Source: QZKY01 sp942492925
GTDB taxonomy: Bacteria; Pseudomonadota; Gammaproteobacteria; Burkholderiales; Burkholderiaceae_D
Assembly: GCA_942492925.1 (NCBI GenBank)
Contig: OW818641.1
Coordinates: 1,178,001 to 1,242,000 of the forward strand
Length of the DNA stretch: 64,000 nt
Reading direction: 5' to 3'
Shown: piece after piece, positions 17,904 to 27,477 of the stretch
Position numbering within the stretch: position 1 is the first letter of the stretch
Layout of the letters: each line of letters begins with the position of its first letter
Made by a program: the position numbers and the translations under genes
The notes under the pieces: generated by a model
Told to the model about the DNA's origin: nothing
The model's input: the letters and a program-made list of their open reading frames with translations, nothing else
Databases searched by the model: none

Positions 17904-18515
17904 ATGAATACCCAAGAAAGTCCATCCTGGTTAGCGTTTGTCAAGACGCGGTGCATCGCGAAAGGCAAACCGCAAGAAGTGGTCGCTGCTGTCAAAAAAC
18001 ATATTGACGTCCACGAAAACGATAACCTTTTGGTGTTTGATGCAGGAACAAGCCAGTTAGTGGAACTCGATTTTCGCGGTACGCCCGCATCGGTGCTGAA
18101 ACGGATGGGAATGAACGATTCCGAGAAGCCGCCTTCTGCTACTGCGCCAATAGTTGAGCGTAGTCCCGGTCGTCCGAGACTTGGTGTGACGGGACGAGAG
18201 GTTACGCTTCTGCCCCGGCATTGGGAATGGCTTGGTTCGCAACCGGGCGGTGCGTCGGTGGCGTTGCGCAAGCTCGTTGAGCAAGCGATACGAGCAAACC
18301 AGGAATCCGATCGTCAGCGAAACGCGCAAGAATCGGCTTGCCGTTTTATGACAGCGATGGCTGGCAATAATCCCGGTTATGAGGAGGCGACACGGGCGTT
18401 GTTTTCAGGTGATTTGACTCGCTTGGCGGAGCTGATTGCCAAATGGCCCCGCGATATTCGCAGTCACACGCTTTCACTCGTCACAGCAATGGCCGCAAAA
18501 AGTGACGAGACGTAA
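17904..18515 (+). CDS. DUF2239 family protein
   Basis: A protein of 203 residues; ATG 17904 is preceded by GAGGTGA. It resembles the DUF2239 family by its N-terminal segment with VAAVKKHID and LLVFDAGTSQLVELDFRG, a middle GRPRLGVTGREVTLLPRHWE, and ALRKLVEQA. The function of this family is not known. The GRPRLGV turn followed by LLPRHWEWL resembles DNA-binding linker sequences, but this is only an impression. It is transcribed alone from a very strong promoter with two palindromic operator-like sites, so its expression is probably tightly switched. Confidence 0.8.
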   Translation: MNTQESPSWLAFVKTRCIAKGKPQEVVAAVKKHIDVHENDNLLVFDAGTSQLVELDFRGTPASVLKRMGMNDSEKPPSATAPIVERSPGRPRLGVTGREVTLLPRHWEWLGSQPGGASVALRKLVEQAIRANQESDRQRNAQESACRFMTAMAGNNPGYEEATRALFSGDLTRLAELIAKWPRDIRSHTLSLVTAMAAKSDET

Positions 18516-18578
18516 TGCAATGGCCAATTGTGTAAGGGCATCCGGCTGCGTATTTCTTTTCCGTTTGATGGTGGATGC

Positions 18579-19064
18579 ATGAATAAAATCTTTCGTGCCA
18601 ACGTCGACGATGCCGGAGCGATACTGACCCTGCAAAAACGCGCCTATGAATCCGAGGCGCGCTTATATGACGATTGGACCATTCCGCCGTTGACGCAGAC
18701 GCTGGCATCGCTTCGCGGTGACCTGAAAAACACCTGTGTGCTCAAGTGCGTGCAAGAGGGGGAGATTGTCGGTTCTGTTCGTGGACGGATTGAAAACGGG
18801 GCATGCCAGATCGGCCGTCTCATTGTCGAACCGCAACGGCAAGGTGAAGGCATTGGTACAACGTTGTTGCAAGCCATTGAGGCGTCATTCCCCGATGCCG
18901 AGCGCTTCGAGCTCTTCACGGGCAGCAAGAGTGAGCGTAATATCAAGCTGTATCATCGTTGTGGATTTGAGATTATCGGAACGAAGGTCATCTCTTCGGC
19001 ATTGACGCTGGTTTATATGTCCAAGTCAAACAAAATGACGCCGAGCGCGAACGGTCGCTGTTGA
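18579..19064 (+). CDS. GNAT family N-acetyltransferase
   Basis: A protein of 161 residues starting at ATG 18579; a longer frame from 18528 has no support. The GNAT acetyl-CoA-binding motif is visible as IGRLIVEPQRQGEGIGTTLL (about residues 83-102). The C-terminal motif with NIKLYHRCGFEIIG is also typical. The substrate cannot be told from the sequence. The stop overlaps the reading frame preceding the next gene, a LysE-type exporter, so the two may be co-transcribed. Confidence 0.85.
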   Translation: MNKIFRANVDDAGAILTLQKRAYESEARLYDDWTIPPLTQTLASLRGDLKNTCVLKCVQEGEIVGSVRGRIENGACQIGRLIVEPQRQGEGIGTTLLQAIEASFPDAERFELFTGSKSERNIKLYHRCGFEIIGTKVISSALTLVYMSKSNKMTPSANGRC

Positions 19065-19093
19065 CGCTGGTCTTTTTTGGGAAGAAGTCTTTT

Positions 19094-19708
19094 ATGATAA
19101 GCATCGAGTTTCTCATTACCTCATTCATTGTTGTGCTGGTTCCCGGCACGGGCGTCATTTACACCGTTTCCACAGGGCTGGTGCAGGGGCGAAAGGCGAG
19201 CCTCTTTGCGTCAATCGGGTGTACGCTCGGTATCGTGCCGCATCTTTTAGCCACGATATTGGGACTGGCTGCGCTCATGCATACCAGTGCATTGGCTTTT
19301 CAGGTATTGAAATATGCCGGGGTGATTTATCTCTTTTACATTGCTTATGCCACCTGGCACGACAAATCAGCCTTCGTTATTGACGAAAGCCAATCCAGCA
19401 AGAAGGCAACGGCCATCATCATCAAGGCTTTTCTGCTCAACATTCTGAACCCCAAGCTGACTATTTTTTTCCTCGCCTTCCTGCCGCAATTTGTTCAAAG
19501 CGGAACGTCAGAGTCGATGATGCAATTGTTGACTTTGAGTGCTGTTTTCATGCTCATGACCCTCGTTGTTTTTGTCGTCTACGGCATGCTGGCCCACGTC
19601 TTTCGCCAGCGGGTCATCGAATCGGCGCGCGTACAGAAATGGCTGCGCTATGGATTTTCCGCATCCTTTTTTGGGTTGGGCGTCAACCTGTCGTTTACGG
19701 AAAAATGA
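19094..19708 (+). CDS. LysE/RhtB family amino acid exporter
   Basis: A protein of 204 residues with about six hydrophobic helices. The LysE/RhtB signature is visible near the N-terminus (VPGTGVIYTVSTGLVQGRK, about residues 17-35) and in the middle (LLNILNPKLTIFFLAFLPQF). Members export amino acids such as homoserine, threonine or lysine. ATG 19094 was chosen because the hydrophobic N-terminal helix begins there. The substrate is unknown. Confidence 0.88.
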   Translation: MISIEFLITSFIVVLVPGTGVIYTVSTGLVQGRKASLFASIGCTLGIVPHLLATILGLAALMHTSALAFQVLKYAGVIYLFYIAYATWHDKSAFVIDESQSSKKATAIIIKAFLLNILNPKLTIFFLAFLPQFVQSGTSESMMQLLTLSAVFMLMTLVVFVVYGMLAHVFRQRVIESARVQKWLRYGFSASFFGLGVNLSFTEK

Positions 19709-19725
19709 TGCCGGTGGTGGCATCA
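19706..19725 (+). repeat. hairpin at the exporter stop codon
   Basis: TGATGCC and GGCATCA form a perfect 7-base stem around a six-base loop, and the first arm includes the TGA stop of the exporter. No T-tract follows, so termination is uncertain. Confidence 0.4.
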
Positions 19726-19788
19726 GCGTGATTCCCCTTGCGGTGCTATGATGGCCGCGCGCCTTCATCCAACGCCATCGGTTCGCTT

Positions 19789-20337
19789 ATGAACGACACG
19801 ACGCACCTTGCAGACTTGCGGGCTCGCTTCAATGGTGGTGAGCAGCTCGACTATGTTTTCTTCTGGGGGCACGAGCCGAGCTTGTGCGGCATCAACGACG
19901 CCTGCTTGAGCCAATGGTACGAGTCGCCTTTTGAAATTGACGGGCATCGTTACCTGACAGCCGAACATTTCATGATGGCTGAAAAGGCCGCGCTCTTCGG
20001 CGACCAGGACATGCGGCACAAAATTCTAAAAGCGCAAACGCCAGCCAGCGCGAAAGCACTGGGGCGCAGGGTGCGCGGCTTTAGCGAAGTCGTGTGGTGC
20101 CAGAACCGTTTTTACATTGTCGTACGTGCGAACAAAGCCAAGTTTTCCCAGGACGTAGCCTTGCGACGTTACTTGCTTGGCACGGGGTCGCGTATTCTTG
20201 CCGAAGCCAGTCCGGCTGATCCCATCTGGGGCATCGGTCTGGAGCAGCAAGATTCGCGTTCTCACAACCCCAATGAATGGCGTGGATTGAATCTGCTCGG
20301 CTTTGCGCTGATGCGGGTGCGCGCGCATCTCGCTTGA
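19789..20337 (+). CDS. NADAR family N-glycosidase (YbiA-like)
   Basis: A protein of 182 residues starting at ATG 19789. The NADAR fold is recognised from YVFFWGHEP near the start, YLTAEHFMMAEKAALFGD, and the C-terminal NEWRGLNLLGFALMRVR. YbiA-type members hydrolyse the N-glycosidic bond of early riboflavin intermediates. Other NADAR proteins have been reported to remove ADP-ribose from guanine or to act near NAD-consuming defence systems. No defence partner is adjacent here, so a housekeeping damage-control role is more likely. Confidence 0.87.
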   Translation: MNDTTHLADLRARFNGGEQLDYVFFWGHEPSLCGINDACLSQWYESPFEIDGHRYLTAEHFMMAEKAALFGDQDMRHKILKAQTPASAKALGRRVRGFSEVVWCQNRFYIVVRANKAKFSQDVALRRYLLGTGSRILAEASPADPIWGIGLEQQDSRSHNPNEWRGLNLLGFALMRVRAHLA

Positions 20338-20545
20338 TCTTTTCCGCTTGCTGATTCCTTACTAAAACAATAGGAATCCCGTCCTTTTCCATCACTATTT
20401 GTAGCTCATTTGCACACATTTGAAAAGGTGTGTAGAGTTCGCCCTTTCGCAAATTTCGTGAGATGTTTTTCACATAGCAGGATTCGTCGACCTACAGTGT
20501 GTGGGGAGATGGTTTGCCACCTGTCGATCAAGTTTAAGGAAGGTT

Positions 20546-21808
20546 ATGCCACATTGGTTACGTAACGGTTGGGTTGTTGTTGTTGCAGGTTTTTTCATCA
20601 ATCTTACTTTTGGCAGTCTCTATACGTGGAGTATTTTCTCCGCGCATCTGAGCAACACCCAAGGCTGGAGTGCATCGCAGGCTGCGATGCCCTATACGAC
20701 GGCGATCGCCGTTTTTGCGACCGTGATTCTGATCGGCGGAAATCTGCAGGACAGATTCGGCCCGAAAATCGTGACGACTTTTAGCGGTCTGTTTATCGGA
20801 CTGGGCTTGTTGGTATGCGGTCTTTTCCCGACCCTCATCGGGATTGTGCTGGGTTTCGGCGTGCTGACGGGCGCAGGGATCGGTTTGGGTTACGCCAGCG
20901 TGGCACCCGCTGCGTTGAAGTGGTTTCATCCGAGCAGAAAAGGCGTGATTGTCGGCATCGTGCTGACGGGCTTCGGTTTGGCGCCCTTGTACATTGCGCC
21001 CTTGACCCGTTATCTGATTTCGACCTTCGGCATTTTCACGACGTTCAAGTTGCTGGGCGCACTTTTCGGCATTACCGTGGTGCTGATGGCGCAGTTCATC
21101 AATGCTCCCCAAACGTCAGTTGTGGCGGCAGGCGAAGCCAACAAAGACAAGGTCGGCATGATCAGCGCAGTTTGCGAATATAACTGGAAAGCCATGATTC
21201 GCACCAAGGAGTTTTATCTGCTGTGGGTCATGTATCTGTCCGGCGCCATGACAGGCCTGATGTTGATGGGGCACATGGCGAAAATTCTGCAGGTGCAAAC
21301 TGGCTCCGCTGAAAATGTGGTGTTCCTGGTGGCCGCTTTCTCCATCAGCAATGCGCTGGGTCGTCCGACCGCAGGCTTCATCTCCGACAAACTGGGACGT
21401 GGCCGCACCATGGCGGTTCTGTACGTCGTTCAGGGCGTGACCTTGCTGATGCTGTCGGGCGTGCATTCCTTCTTTGGCGTGTTGCTCGCTGCATGCATCA
21501 TTACCTACTCTTACGGCGCCATGTTGACGGTTTTCCCGTCGGCGGTAGGCGACTTCTACGGTACGAAGAACATGGGATTCAATTACGCGATTCTGTTCAC
21601 CTCGTGGGGTGTGGCAGGTATCTGCGGCCCGCAGCTGGCAGGCTATCTGCTGGACGTCACCGGCGGCTACACGACGATTTTCTATATCTGCGCCGCCGTC
21701 AACATTGCCGCTGCTGCAATCGGCCTGGTTGTGAAGGTGCCGAACAAGCGGATGATGCGTGTCATCCAGTGGAAAACACGCAGTTTTCGGGATATGGCTT
21801 CTGCCTGA
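20546..21808 (+). CDS. OFA-family MFS transporter (oxalate/formate antiporter-like)
   Basis: A protein of 420 residues with twelve predicted membrane helices; ATG 20546 is preceded by AAGGAAGG. The N-terminus NLTFGSLYTWSIFSAHL and the loop GNLQDRFGPK are typical of the oxalate:formate antiporter family, as is LGYASVAPAALKWFHPSRKG. Family members carry oxalate, formate, lactate, pyruvate or other small acids. The cargo cannot be assigned from sequence alone. A 208-base upstream region and a terminator downstream indicate a single-gene unit. Confidence 0.88.
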   Translation: MPHWLRNGWVVVVAGFFINLTFGSLYTWSIFSAHLSNTQGWSASQAAMPYTTAIAVFATVILIGGNLQDRFGPKIVTTFSGLFIGLGLLVCGLFPTLIGIVLGFGVLTGAGIGLGYASVAPAALKWFHPSRKGVIVGIVLTGFGLAPLYIAPLTRYLISTFGIFTTFKLLGALFGITVVLMAQFINAPQTSVVAAGEANKDKVGMISAVCEYNWKAMIRTKEFYLLWVMYLSGAMTGLMLMGHMAKILQVQTGSAENVVFLVAAFSISNALGRPTAGFISDKLGRGRTMAVLYVVQGVTLLMLSGVHSFFGVLLAACIITYSYGAMLTVFPSAVGDFYGTKNMGFNYAILFTSWGVAGICGPQLAGYLLDVTGGYTTIFYICAAVNIAAAAIGLVVKVPNKRMMRVIQWKTRSFRDMASA

Positions 21809-21820
21809 CGGCCATCTAAG

Positions 21821-21872
21821 ACGAAAAGCGAGCAGTTCTCCAATGCATCGCTTTTCGTGTCCCCTCTTTTTT
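21821..21872 (+). terminator. rho-independent terminator after the MFS gene
   Basis: ACGAAAAGCGA pairs perfectly over 11 bases with TCGCTTTTCGT across a 16-base loop and is followed by a C/T-rich run ending in TTTTTT. It begins 12 bases after the stop codon. Confidence 0.85.
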
Positions 21873-21932
21873 CCCGGCATATTGTGTTTGAGTATATAAA
21901 CGGCACGCGTGTCGTAGTATCTGTAAAATGAA

Positions 21933-21959
21933 GGGCCGCGCCTAGCAGGCCCTTTTTTT
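21933..21959 (+). terminator. short GC hairpin with T-tract before ygiQ
   Basis: GGGCC pairs with GGCCC across a 10-base loop and is followed by seven T residues. It lies only 14 bases before the ygiQ ATG, so it may act as an attenuator or late terminator. Confidence 0.55.
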
Positions 21960-21973
21960 ATGACGCATCTTTT

Positions 21974-24241
21974 ATGATGTCTCCCAAGAATATTTTCTCC
22001 TATACGACCAAGCGTCCTCGACCGCAGGATGCTGCGCCTTTCCTGCCGATGTCGCGGGAAGAGATGGAGGCGCTCGGCTGGGATCAATGCGATGTCATTC
22101 TGGTCACAGGGGATGCGTACATTGATCATCCGAGCTTTGCGATGGCGATTGTGGGGCGTTTTCTCGAAGCGCAAGGGTTTCGCGTAGGGATCATTAGCCA
22201 GCCGGACTGGCAATCCGCGAAGGATTTCCGCAAGCTAGGTAAGCCGCGCCTGTATTTCGGCGTTAGCGCGGGCAACATGGATTCAATGGTGAATCGCTAT
22301 ACGGCGGATCGCAAGTTCCGTTCGGACGATGCGTACACCGCAGGTGGGCAAGGCGGCAAGCGACCGGACCGCGCCTTGGTGGTCTACGCGCAGCGCGCGC
22401 GCGAAGCGTATCCAGATGCGAATGTGGTGATCGGCGGCATCGAAGCCAGTTTGCGCCGCATTGCGCATTACGATTACTGGTCGGACAACGTGCGGCGTTC
22501 CGTGTTGCCTGATTCCAAGGCGGATATTTTGCTGTTTGGGAATGGCGAACGGTCACTGGCAGAACTCACACACCGGCTCGCAGCAGGCGAAAAAATTGAA
22601 GATATCCGCGATGTGCGTGGCAGCGCGTTTATGGTTTCACCGGGCTGGAAGCCAGGCAGTGACTGGACGGAAACGGGTTCCGCGCGCATCGACACGCCGG
22701 GCAAGATCGATGCACATCTGAATCCTTACGAAGGGTCGCCGGGCAGCGCCGTGATTTGCGATGCCAAGATGGGCAAATCAGAGAATGAACTCGAAGAAAA
22801 AATCGTGCGTGTGCTTACGCGCGAAGAACGGCAAGCCGCGCAAAAAGAAAAGCATGCCAAGACAGTGGTGCGGCTGCCGTCGTTCGAGCAAGTGAAGGAC
22901 GATCCGGTTCTGTACGCCCATGCGTCGCGCGTATTCCATCTGGAGTCGAACCCCTACAATGCGCGTGCGCTGGTGCAGGCGCATGATAAACGCGATGTGT
23001 GGTTGAACCCGCCCCCGATTCCGTTGACCATGGAAGAAATGGATCGCGTCTACAGTTTGCCGTTTGCACGCGCGCCGCATCCAAGCTACGGCAAGGCGAA
23101 GATTCCCGCATGGGAGATGATCAAGTTTTCAATCACGATCATGCGCGGCTGTTTCGGTGGCTGCACTTTCTGTTCGATTACCGAACATGAAGGTCGTATC
23201 ATTCAGAGTCGTTCCGAGCCATCGATTTTGCGCGAGATTGAAGAAGTGCGCGACAAGACGGAAGGTTTCACGGGCGCGATTTCCGATTTGGGTGGACCGA
23301 CAGCGAACATGTATCGACTGGGCTGCAGCGACAAGGAAGTGGAAGCCACGTGCCGCCGCCTGTCTTGCGTGTATCCGGGTATTTGCAAGAATCTGAATAC
23401 CGACCACAGCAAATTAATTTCGCTCTATCGCAAGGCGCGGGAAATACCCGGCATCAAACGCATTCTCATCGGTTCCGGTCTGCGGTATGACCTAGCGGTG
23501 CATTCGCCGGAGTACGTGAAGGAACTCGTCACGCATCACGTCGGCGGCCTGCTGAAGATTGCGCCGGAACACACGGAAGAAGGCGTGCTCTCCAAAATGC
23601 AGAAGCCGGGGATTGGCGCGTACAACGAATTCAAGAAAATGTTCGAACGTTACACGAAGGAAGCGGGCAAGGAACAATATCTGGTGCCCTACTTCATTGC
23701 CGCGCACCCGGGCACGACCGATGAAGATATGGTGAACCTCGCGTTGTGGCTGAAGAAAAACAATTTCAAGCTTGATCAAGTGCAGACTTTCATGCCAACG
23801 CCGATGGCGATGGCGACAACGATGTATCACTCGCACAAGAACCCGCTGCATCCCGTTAGCGCGGATTCGGAAAACGTGGAAACGCCGCGCAAGGGTCAGA
23901 TTCGCCGTTTGCACAAAGCCTTTCTGCGTTATCACGATCCGGAAAATTGGACGATTTTGCGTGAAGCCTTGCGGCGCATGGGGCGCGGCGATCTGATCGG
24001 TACGGGGCCGCAACATCTTGTGCCGCCGTTCAAGTCCGCACCTGCGGGTGCGGCGTTTGGAAGAGGCACCAAGGGAAGCGTTAATGCGGGCGTGCGTCGC
24101 CCGCAAGGTGAAAAGGTTTTGCCAACGCAGGGAAATAAATCGGGGAAGACCGGTGGAAAACCTGCGACGCCGGCTGGCAAGTTTGCTGGCGACAGCAAGC
24201 ACCGTAAAGGAGGTGTCGCCGTCAGGTCCGGTAAGCGTTAG
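21974..24241 (+). CDS. ygiQ: YgiQ family radical SAM protein
   Basis: A protein of 755 residues, close to the usual YgiQ length. The radical SAM cluster motif CFGGCTFC (CxxxCxxC) lies at about residues 393-400. The N-terminal domain with DVILVTGDAYIDHPSFA and the C-terminal HPGTTDEDMVNLA and QVQTFMPTPMA segments are typical of the UPF0313/YgiQ family. The reaction is not established. The last 70 residues are rich in Gly, Lys and Pro, a low-complexity basic tail. The ATG is doubled (ATGATG), so the start may be three bases later. Confidence 0.92.
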   Translation: MMSPKNIFSYTTKRPRPQDAAPFLPMSREEMEALGWDQCDVILVTGDAYIDHPSFAMAIVGRFLEAQGFRVGIISQPDWQSAKDFRKLGKPRLYFGVSAGNMDSMVNRYTADRKFRSDDAYTAGGQGGKRPDRALVVYAQRAREAYPDANVVIGGIEASLRRIAHYDYWSDNVRRSVLPDSKADILLFGNGERSLAELTHRLAAGEKIEDIRDVRGSAFMVSPGWKPGSDWTETGSARIDTPGKIDAHLNPYEGSPGSAVICDAKMGKSENELEEKIVRVLTREERQAAQKEKHAKTVVRLPSFEQVKDDPVLYAHASRVFHLESNPYNARALVQAHDKRDVWLNPPPIPLTMEEMDRVYSLPFARAPHPSYGKAKIPAWEMIKFSITIMRGCFGGCTFCSITEHEGRIIQSRSEPSILREIEEVRDKTEGFTGAISDLGGPTANMYRLGCSDKEVEATCRRLSCVYPGICKNLNTDHSKLISLYRKAREIPGIKRILIGSGLRYDLAVHSPEYVKELVTHHVGGLLKIAPEHTEEGVLSKMQKPGIGAYNEFKKMFERYTKEAGKEQYLVPYFIAAHPGTTDEDMVNLALWLKKNNFKLDQVQTFMPTPMAMATTMYHSHKNPLHPVSADSENVETPRKGQIRRLHKAFLRYHDPENWTILREALRRMGRGDLIGTGPQHLVPPFKSAPAGAAFGRGTKGSVNAGVRRPQGEKVLPTQGNKSGKTGGKPATPAGKFAGDSKHRKGGVAVRSGKR

Positions 24242-24298
24242 ATCGCGCAAAATAGTGTACGATGCTAATTTTTACAGACTGAAAAAAAGGGTATCGAA

Positions 24299-24574
24299 AT
24301 GGCATTTGAACTCGACATCACGCAGGTTCGCGTATTACTGACCAAGAATTTTGAGCCTCTCGGAATGGGGATCGTGGACATGATTTACATCCTTGACGAA
24401 CCGCATTTGGTTTTTGAATGGTCGGAACGCGAAGATGGCCAGCACATTCCGATCCAGTATTACCCGATCAATCCCCAGTTTCTTGCGAAATTGCCAGAAG
24501 GCAGTGACGCGGCCTACTTTTACCAGATGCCGTTTGAAGATCCGAGAGCGGATTCATCCGAGTCAACGCATTGA
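24299..24574 (+). CDS. hypothetical protein, 91 residues
   Basis: A small acidic protein that I do not recognise. It begins MAFELDITQVRVLL and has alternating hydrophobic and charged segments suggesting a compact soluble domain. It has no signal peptide or membrane helix. The ATG lies 57 bases after ygiQ and is preceded by AAAAAAAGGGTATCGAA, a plausible ribosome binding site. Codon use resembles its neighbours, and the product ends in a short polar tail (RADSSESTH). It may be co-transcribed with the metallo-hydrolase 38 bases downstream. Confidence 0.65.
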   Translation: MAFELDITQVRVLLTKNFEPLGMGIVDMIYILDEPHLVFEWSEREDGQHIPIQYYPINPQFLAKLPEGSDAAYFYQMPFEDPRADSSESTH

Positions 24575-24612
24575 TTATGCTTGCTGAGGCAGTCTTAAAA
24601 TAGGAGTGTTTG

Positions 24613-25461
24613 ATGTCAAAGGAAGCTGTCAAGATTACGTTATTGGTTGATAACGAGGCGGCCGAAGGCCTGGAAAAAGAACACGGTTTTGCGGCATGGA
24701 TTGAATATGGCAGGCACAAGATATTGTTTGATACTGGCCATATGGGCGCCTTGCAGGTGAATGCGGCGCGTCTTAGCATAGACGTCAAACAGGCCGAGGC
24801 CATTGTGATCAGTCACGGGCATCGCGATCATACCGGCACGCTGGATCGCGTCCTGTCGGAAAACAATCATGCGGAAATTTACTTCGCAAATCAGATCGAT
24901 CAGGATCGCTGGTGGTACAAACCGGATGCCGACGTTTACGGCATGCCGGAAACGGCGAAGCAAGTGTTTCATGCGCTGCCAGCCAGCCGCATGCATGCGC
25001 TCAAGACGCATCACTATCTCGCGCCGGGTGTGGGCATTACCGGCCCGGTGCCGCGGCTGAATAATTTTGAAGACACAGGCGGTACCTTTCATCTCGATGA
25101 CAAGCGTGGCCCGGTCGACAAAATCGAAGATGATCAATCGATGTGGTTTGAGACCGACGAGGGCCTCGTTGTGCTGGTGGGGTGCTGTCACTCCGGTTTG
25201 TCAAACACGATCGATTACATTCGCAAAATTTCCGGCATTCAAAAAGTGCGCGGCGTTCTCGGCGGTATGCATTTGCTGCAGGCCAATGAACAGCGACTCA
25301 GCAAGACCTTTGATGTGATGACCAACTGGAACGCTGATTTCCTCATTCCCTGTCATTGCACCGGCATGGCATCTGCAAAAAAAATGGAAGCGGCCATCGG
25401 TAGTCGCACGGTCAAACATGGTCACGCCGGTATGGTGATCGAAGCGGGGACACTGAGATGA
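24613..25461 (+). CDS. metallo-beta-lactamase fold protein, copy 1 (COG1237-like)
   Basis: A protein of 282 residues; ATG 24613 has TAGGAG upstream. The metal-binding motif SHGHRDHTG (about residues 75-83) and later ligands in GCCHSGL and PCHCTG identify the metallo-beta-lactamase fold. The sequence order HGFAAWIE, FDTG, GGMHL and PCHCTG matches the COG1237 group, related to proteins annotated as beta-ribofuranosylaminobenzene-phosphate synthases. That activity is unproven in bacteria lacking methanopterin. A close paralog lies 2.9 kb downstream at 27478, with a diguanylate cyclase between them. Confidence 0.85.
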   Translation: MSKEAVKITLLVDNEAAEGLEKEHGFAAWIEYGRHKILFDTGHMGALQVNAARLSIDVKQAEAIVISHGHRDHTGTLDRVLSENNHAEIYFANQIDQDRWWYKPDADVYGMPETAKQVFHALPASRMHALKTHHYLAPGVGITGPVPRLNNFEDTGGTFHLDDKRGPVDKIEDDQSMWFETDEGLVVLVGCCHSGLSNTIDYIRKISGIQKVRGVLGGMHLLQANEQRLSKTFDVMTNWNADFLIPCHCTGMASAKKMEAAIGSRTVKHGHAGMVIEAGTLR

Positions 25462-25493
25462 GCCAAAACTGAACTAGCGAGGCTATCAAGCGC

Positions 25494-25537
25494 GGCACCA
25501 ACTGTCGAATGGACGGTTGGTGCCGTTTTCTTTTTTT
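25494..25537 (+). terminator. rho-independent terminator after MBL copy 1
   Basis: GGCACCAAC pairs perfectly with GTTGGTGCC across a 13-base loop and is followed by GTTTTCTTTTTTT. Confidence 0.9.
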
Positions 25538-25734
25538 GGGGTCGCATGAAAAAACGAGGGGCTGAAACTGTTACACCTTGCGCCAAGGAAAAAATTTCCA
25601 TATGGAAAATTTCTCTCCCGTCGTCTTGCTATTGTTACAAATTATTTTTGTGTCAACCTAGACAAATGATGAAATAACGGGCATCCCATCCCTTAGAATC
25701 ACGCTTTGCTCTTTCGCTCCCGTCAGAATCATTC

Positions 25735-27285
25735 ATGTTCGACGCTTCCCTTCTTTGGCGCTGCATTTACATTTTCCCGAGTCTCATTGCTGCCATCGGA
25801 ATGATGTTTGTTGCTGTGAGGACGTGGCGTCACAGAAAGCAGCGGGGTGGTTTGGCATTGTGGGTGTTTTCTGTCGGCGCATTTGTCTGGGCATTTTTCG
25901 AAAGTCTCAATTTCATCGGTTTGCCGTCAGAATACATCCGATTCCTCTGGCGTCTGGAAGCTATCGGTGCGGCTCTGGTGCCGATGGCCATGATCGTTTC
26001 GGTGATCAATTATTTTGGCTACGGCCATTTCCTCACGAAGCGACGCATTGCGCTACTCTCGATCATCCCGGCGTGCCTCTTGCTGGCAGCCTGGATCACG
26101 CCATTGAACGAACTGGTATGGCGAACGGTTTTCATGGATCAAAGCGGGCCGCTCCCACTCTTGTCGAATTCGGTTGGGATCTTGAGCTGGATTTATTACG
26201 TTTATGTCGCTTTGCTTATTTTTGCGACGATCGGTTTTTTATTATTGCACTTTCAGGAACTGCACCAGCCGCAGCGTCGACAAGTTTACCGGGTCATCAT
26301 CGCGATGATGCTGCCCTTTTTGGCGACCACCTGCTACATGCTGGGTATGACCTTGTTGCCCAATACGACCTACACCACGCTGGCGTTCAACATATCCGGC
26401 TTCGTCTTTTTACGCGCTTTTTACCGTGATCGCCTCTTTGAACTTCCGCCCGTGACGGCGTATGAGATTTATCGCAGTCAAAAAGACGCCGTGTTCGTGC
26501 TGGATGATGCGAACCGCGTGCTGGATCTGAACATCGCCGCGCGGAAAATCCTGTCTCTAGTCGGCGCCGAATGCATTGGTCATCTCCTGTCGGAATCCTT
26601 GCCGCAAGTACAGACTTTGCTGAACCAGGAAACACACGATCGCGAGAATCGTGGCGAGATACTGTTCGGCACACAATGCTATGACGTGTGCTTGACGTCA
26701 TTGAAAAGTGCCGATCATCTGGTTTCCGGCAAGTTGATGGTGTGGCGCGATGTCAGCGACCGCAAGAAACTCGAAGGGGAATTGCGTCGCTTGGCCGTCA
26801 CTGATGAATTGACTGGCTTGTACAATCGGCGCCACTTCTTTGCCAGAGGGGATGAGGATATCGAACATGCCCAGCGCTATGGCCGACCGTTGAGTCTGCT
26901 GATGGTGGATGTCGACCACTTCAAGGCCGTGAACGATCAGTACGGTCATGATGTGGGAGATCGTGCACTGGTGACGTTGTCGGGTATTCTCTCCAGCAAA
27001 TTGCGCAACGTCGATTGCATCGGGCGAATCGGCGGGGAAGAGTTTGCCTTGCTCATGCCTGAAACAACAGCCGAGGCCGCCTGCGAGGTGGCCACCCGAT
27101 TGATCAAGCGGGTGGCAGAAACGCGCATCGACATCCTGGAGGGCGATCACATCGCCTTGACTATCAGTATTGGTATTGCAACGCTCCGGGACGGCGAAAC
27201 ATCGATGAATATGTTTTTACGTCGTGCCGATACTGCACTGTATGAAGCGAAGAAAAAGGGGCGCAACCAAGTTGTGCAATCCTAG
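25735..27285 (+). CDS. 7TM-PAS-GGDEF diguanylate cyclase
   Basis: A protein of 516 residues. Residues 1-230 form about seven membrane helices of the histidine-kinase-type N-terminal 7TM sensor. A PAS-like region follows (about 245-335, YRSQKDAVFVLDDANRVLD). The C-terminal GGDEF domain (about 350-515) has the active motif GGEEF and an RNVD inhibitory site five residues before it. It should make cyclic di-GMP from two GTP and be subject to product inhibition. The 197-base region between the preceding terminator and the ATG is AT-rich and probably holds its promoter. Confidence 0.92.
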   Translation: MFDASLLWRCIYIFPSLIAAIGMMFVAVRTWRHRKQRGGLALWVFSVGAFVWAFFESLNFIGLPSEYIRFLWRLEAIGAALVPMAMIVSVINYFGYGHFLTKRRIALLSIIPACLLLAAWITPLNELVWRTVFMDQSGPLPLLSNSVGILSWIYYVYVALLIFATIGFLLLHFQELHQPQRRQVYRVIIAMMLPFLATTCYMLGMTLLPNTTYTTLAFNISGFVFLRAFYRDRLFELPPVTAYEIYRSQKDAVFVLDDANRVLDLNIAARKILSLVGAECIGHLLSESLPQVQTLLNQETHDRENRGEILFGTQCYDVCLTSLKSADHLVSGKLMVWRDVSDRKKLEGELRRLAVTDELTGLYNRRHFFARGDEDIEHAQRYGRPLSLLMVDVDHFKAVNDQYGHDVGDRALVTLSGILSSKLRNVDCIGRIGGEEFALLMPETTAEAACEVATRLIKRVAETRIDILEGDHIALTISIGIATLRDGETSMNMFLRRADTALYEAKKKGRNQVVQS

Positions 27286-27477
27286 GGAACGCTGATTAAT
27301 CTGCTGCGTGGTCGGATGGCTGCGTTGCGTGGCGCTCGCGTTCATGGATTTTCAAGATGTCCTGTGCTTGTGAGGCAATAAACCCATATGTGAATTATGG
27401 TTATTCCGCGTTAATCCGGTAATATCCCATAACATGGGGCCTCACTGAACGAGTGGGGCATTGAGAGGAGGGGCGCA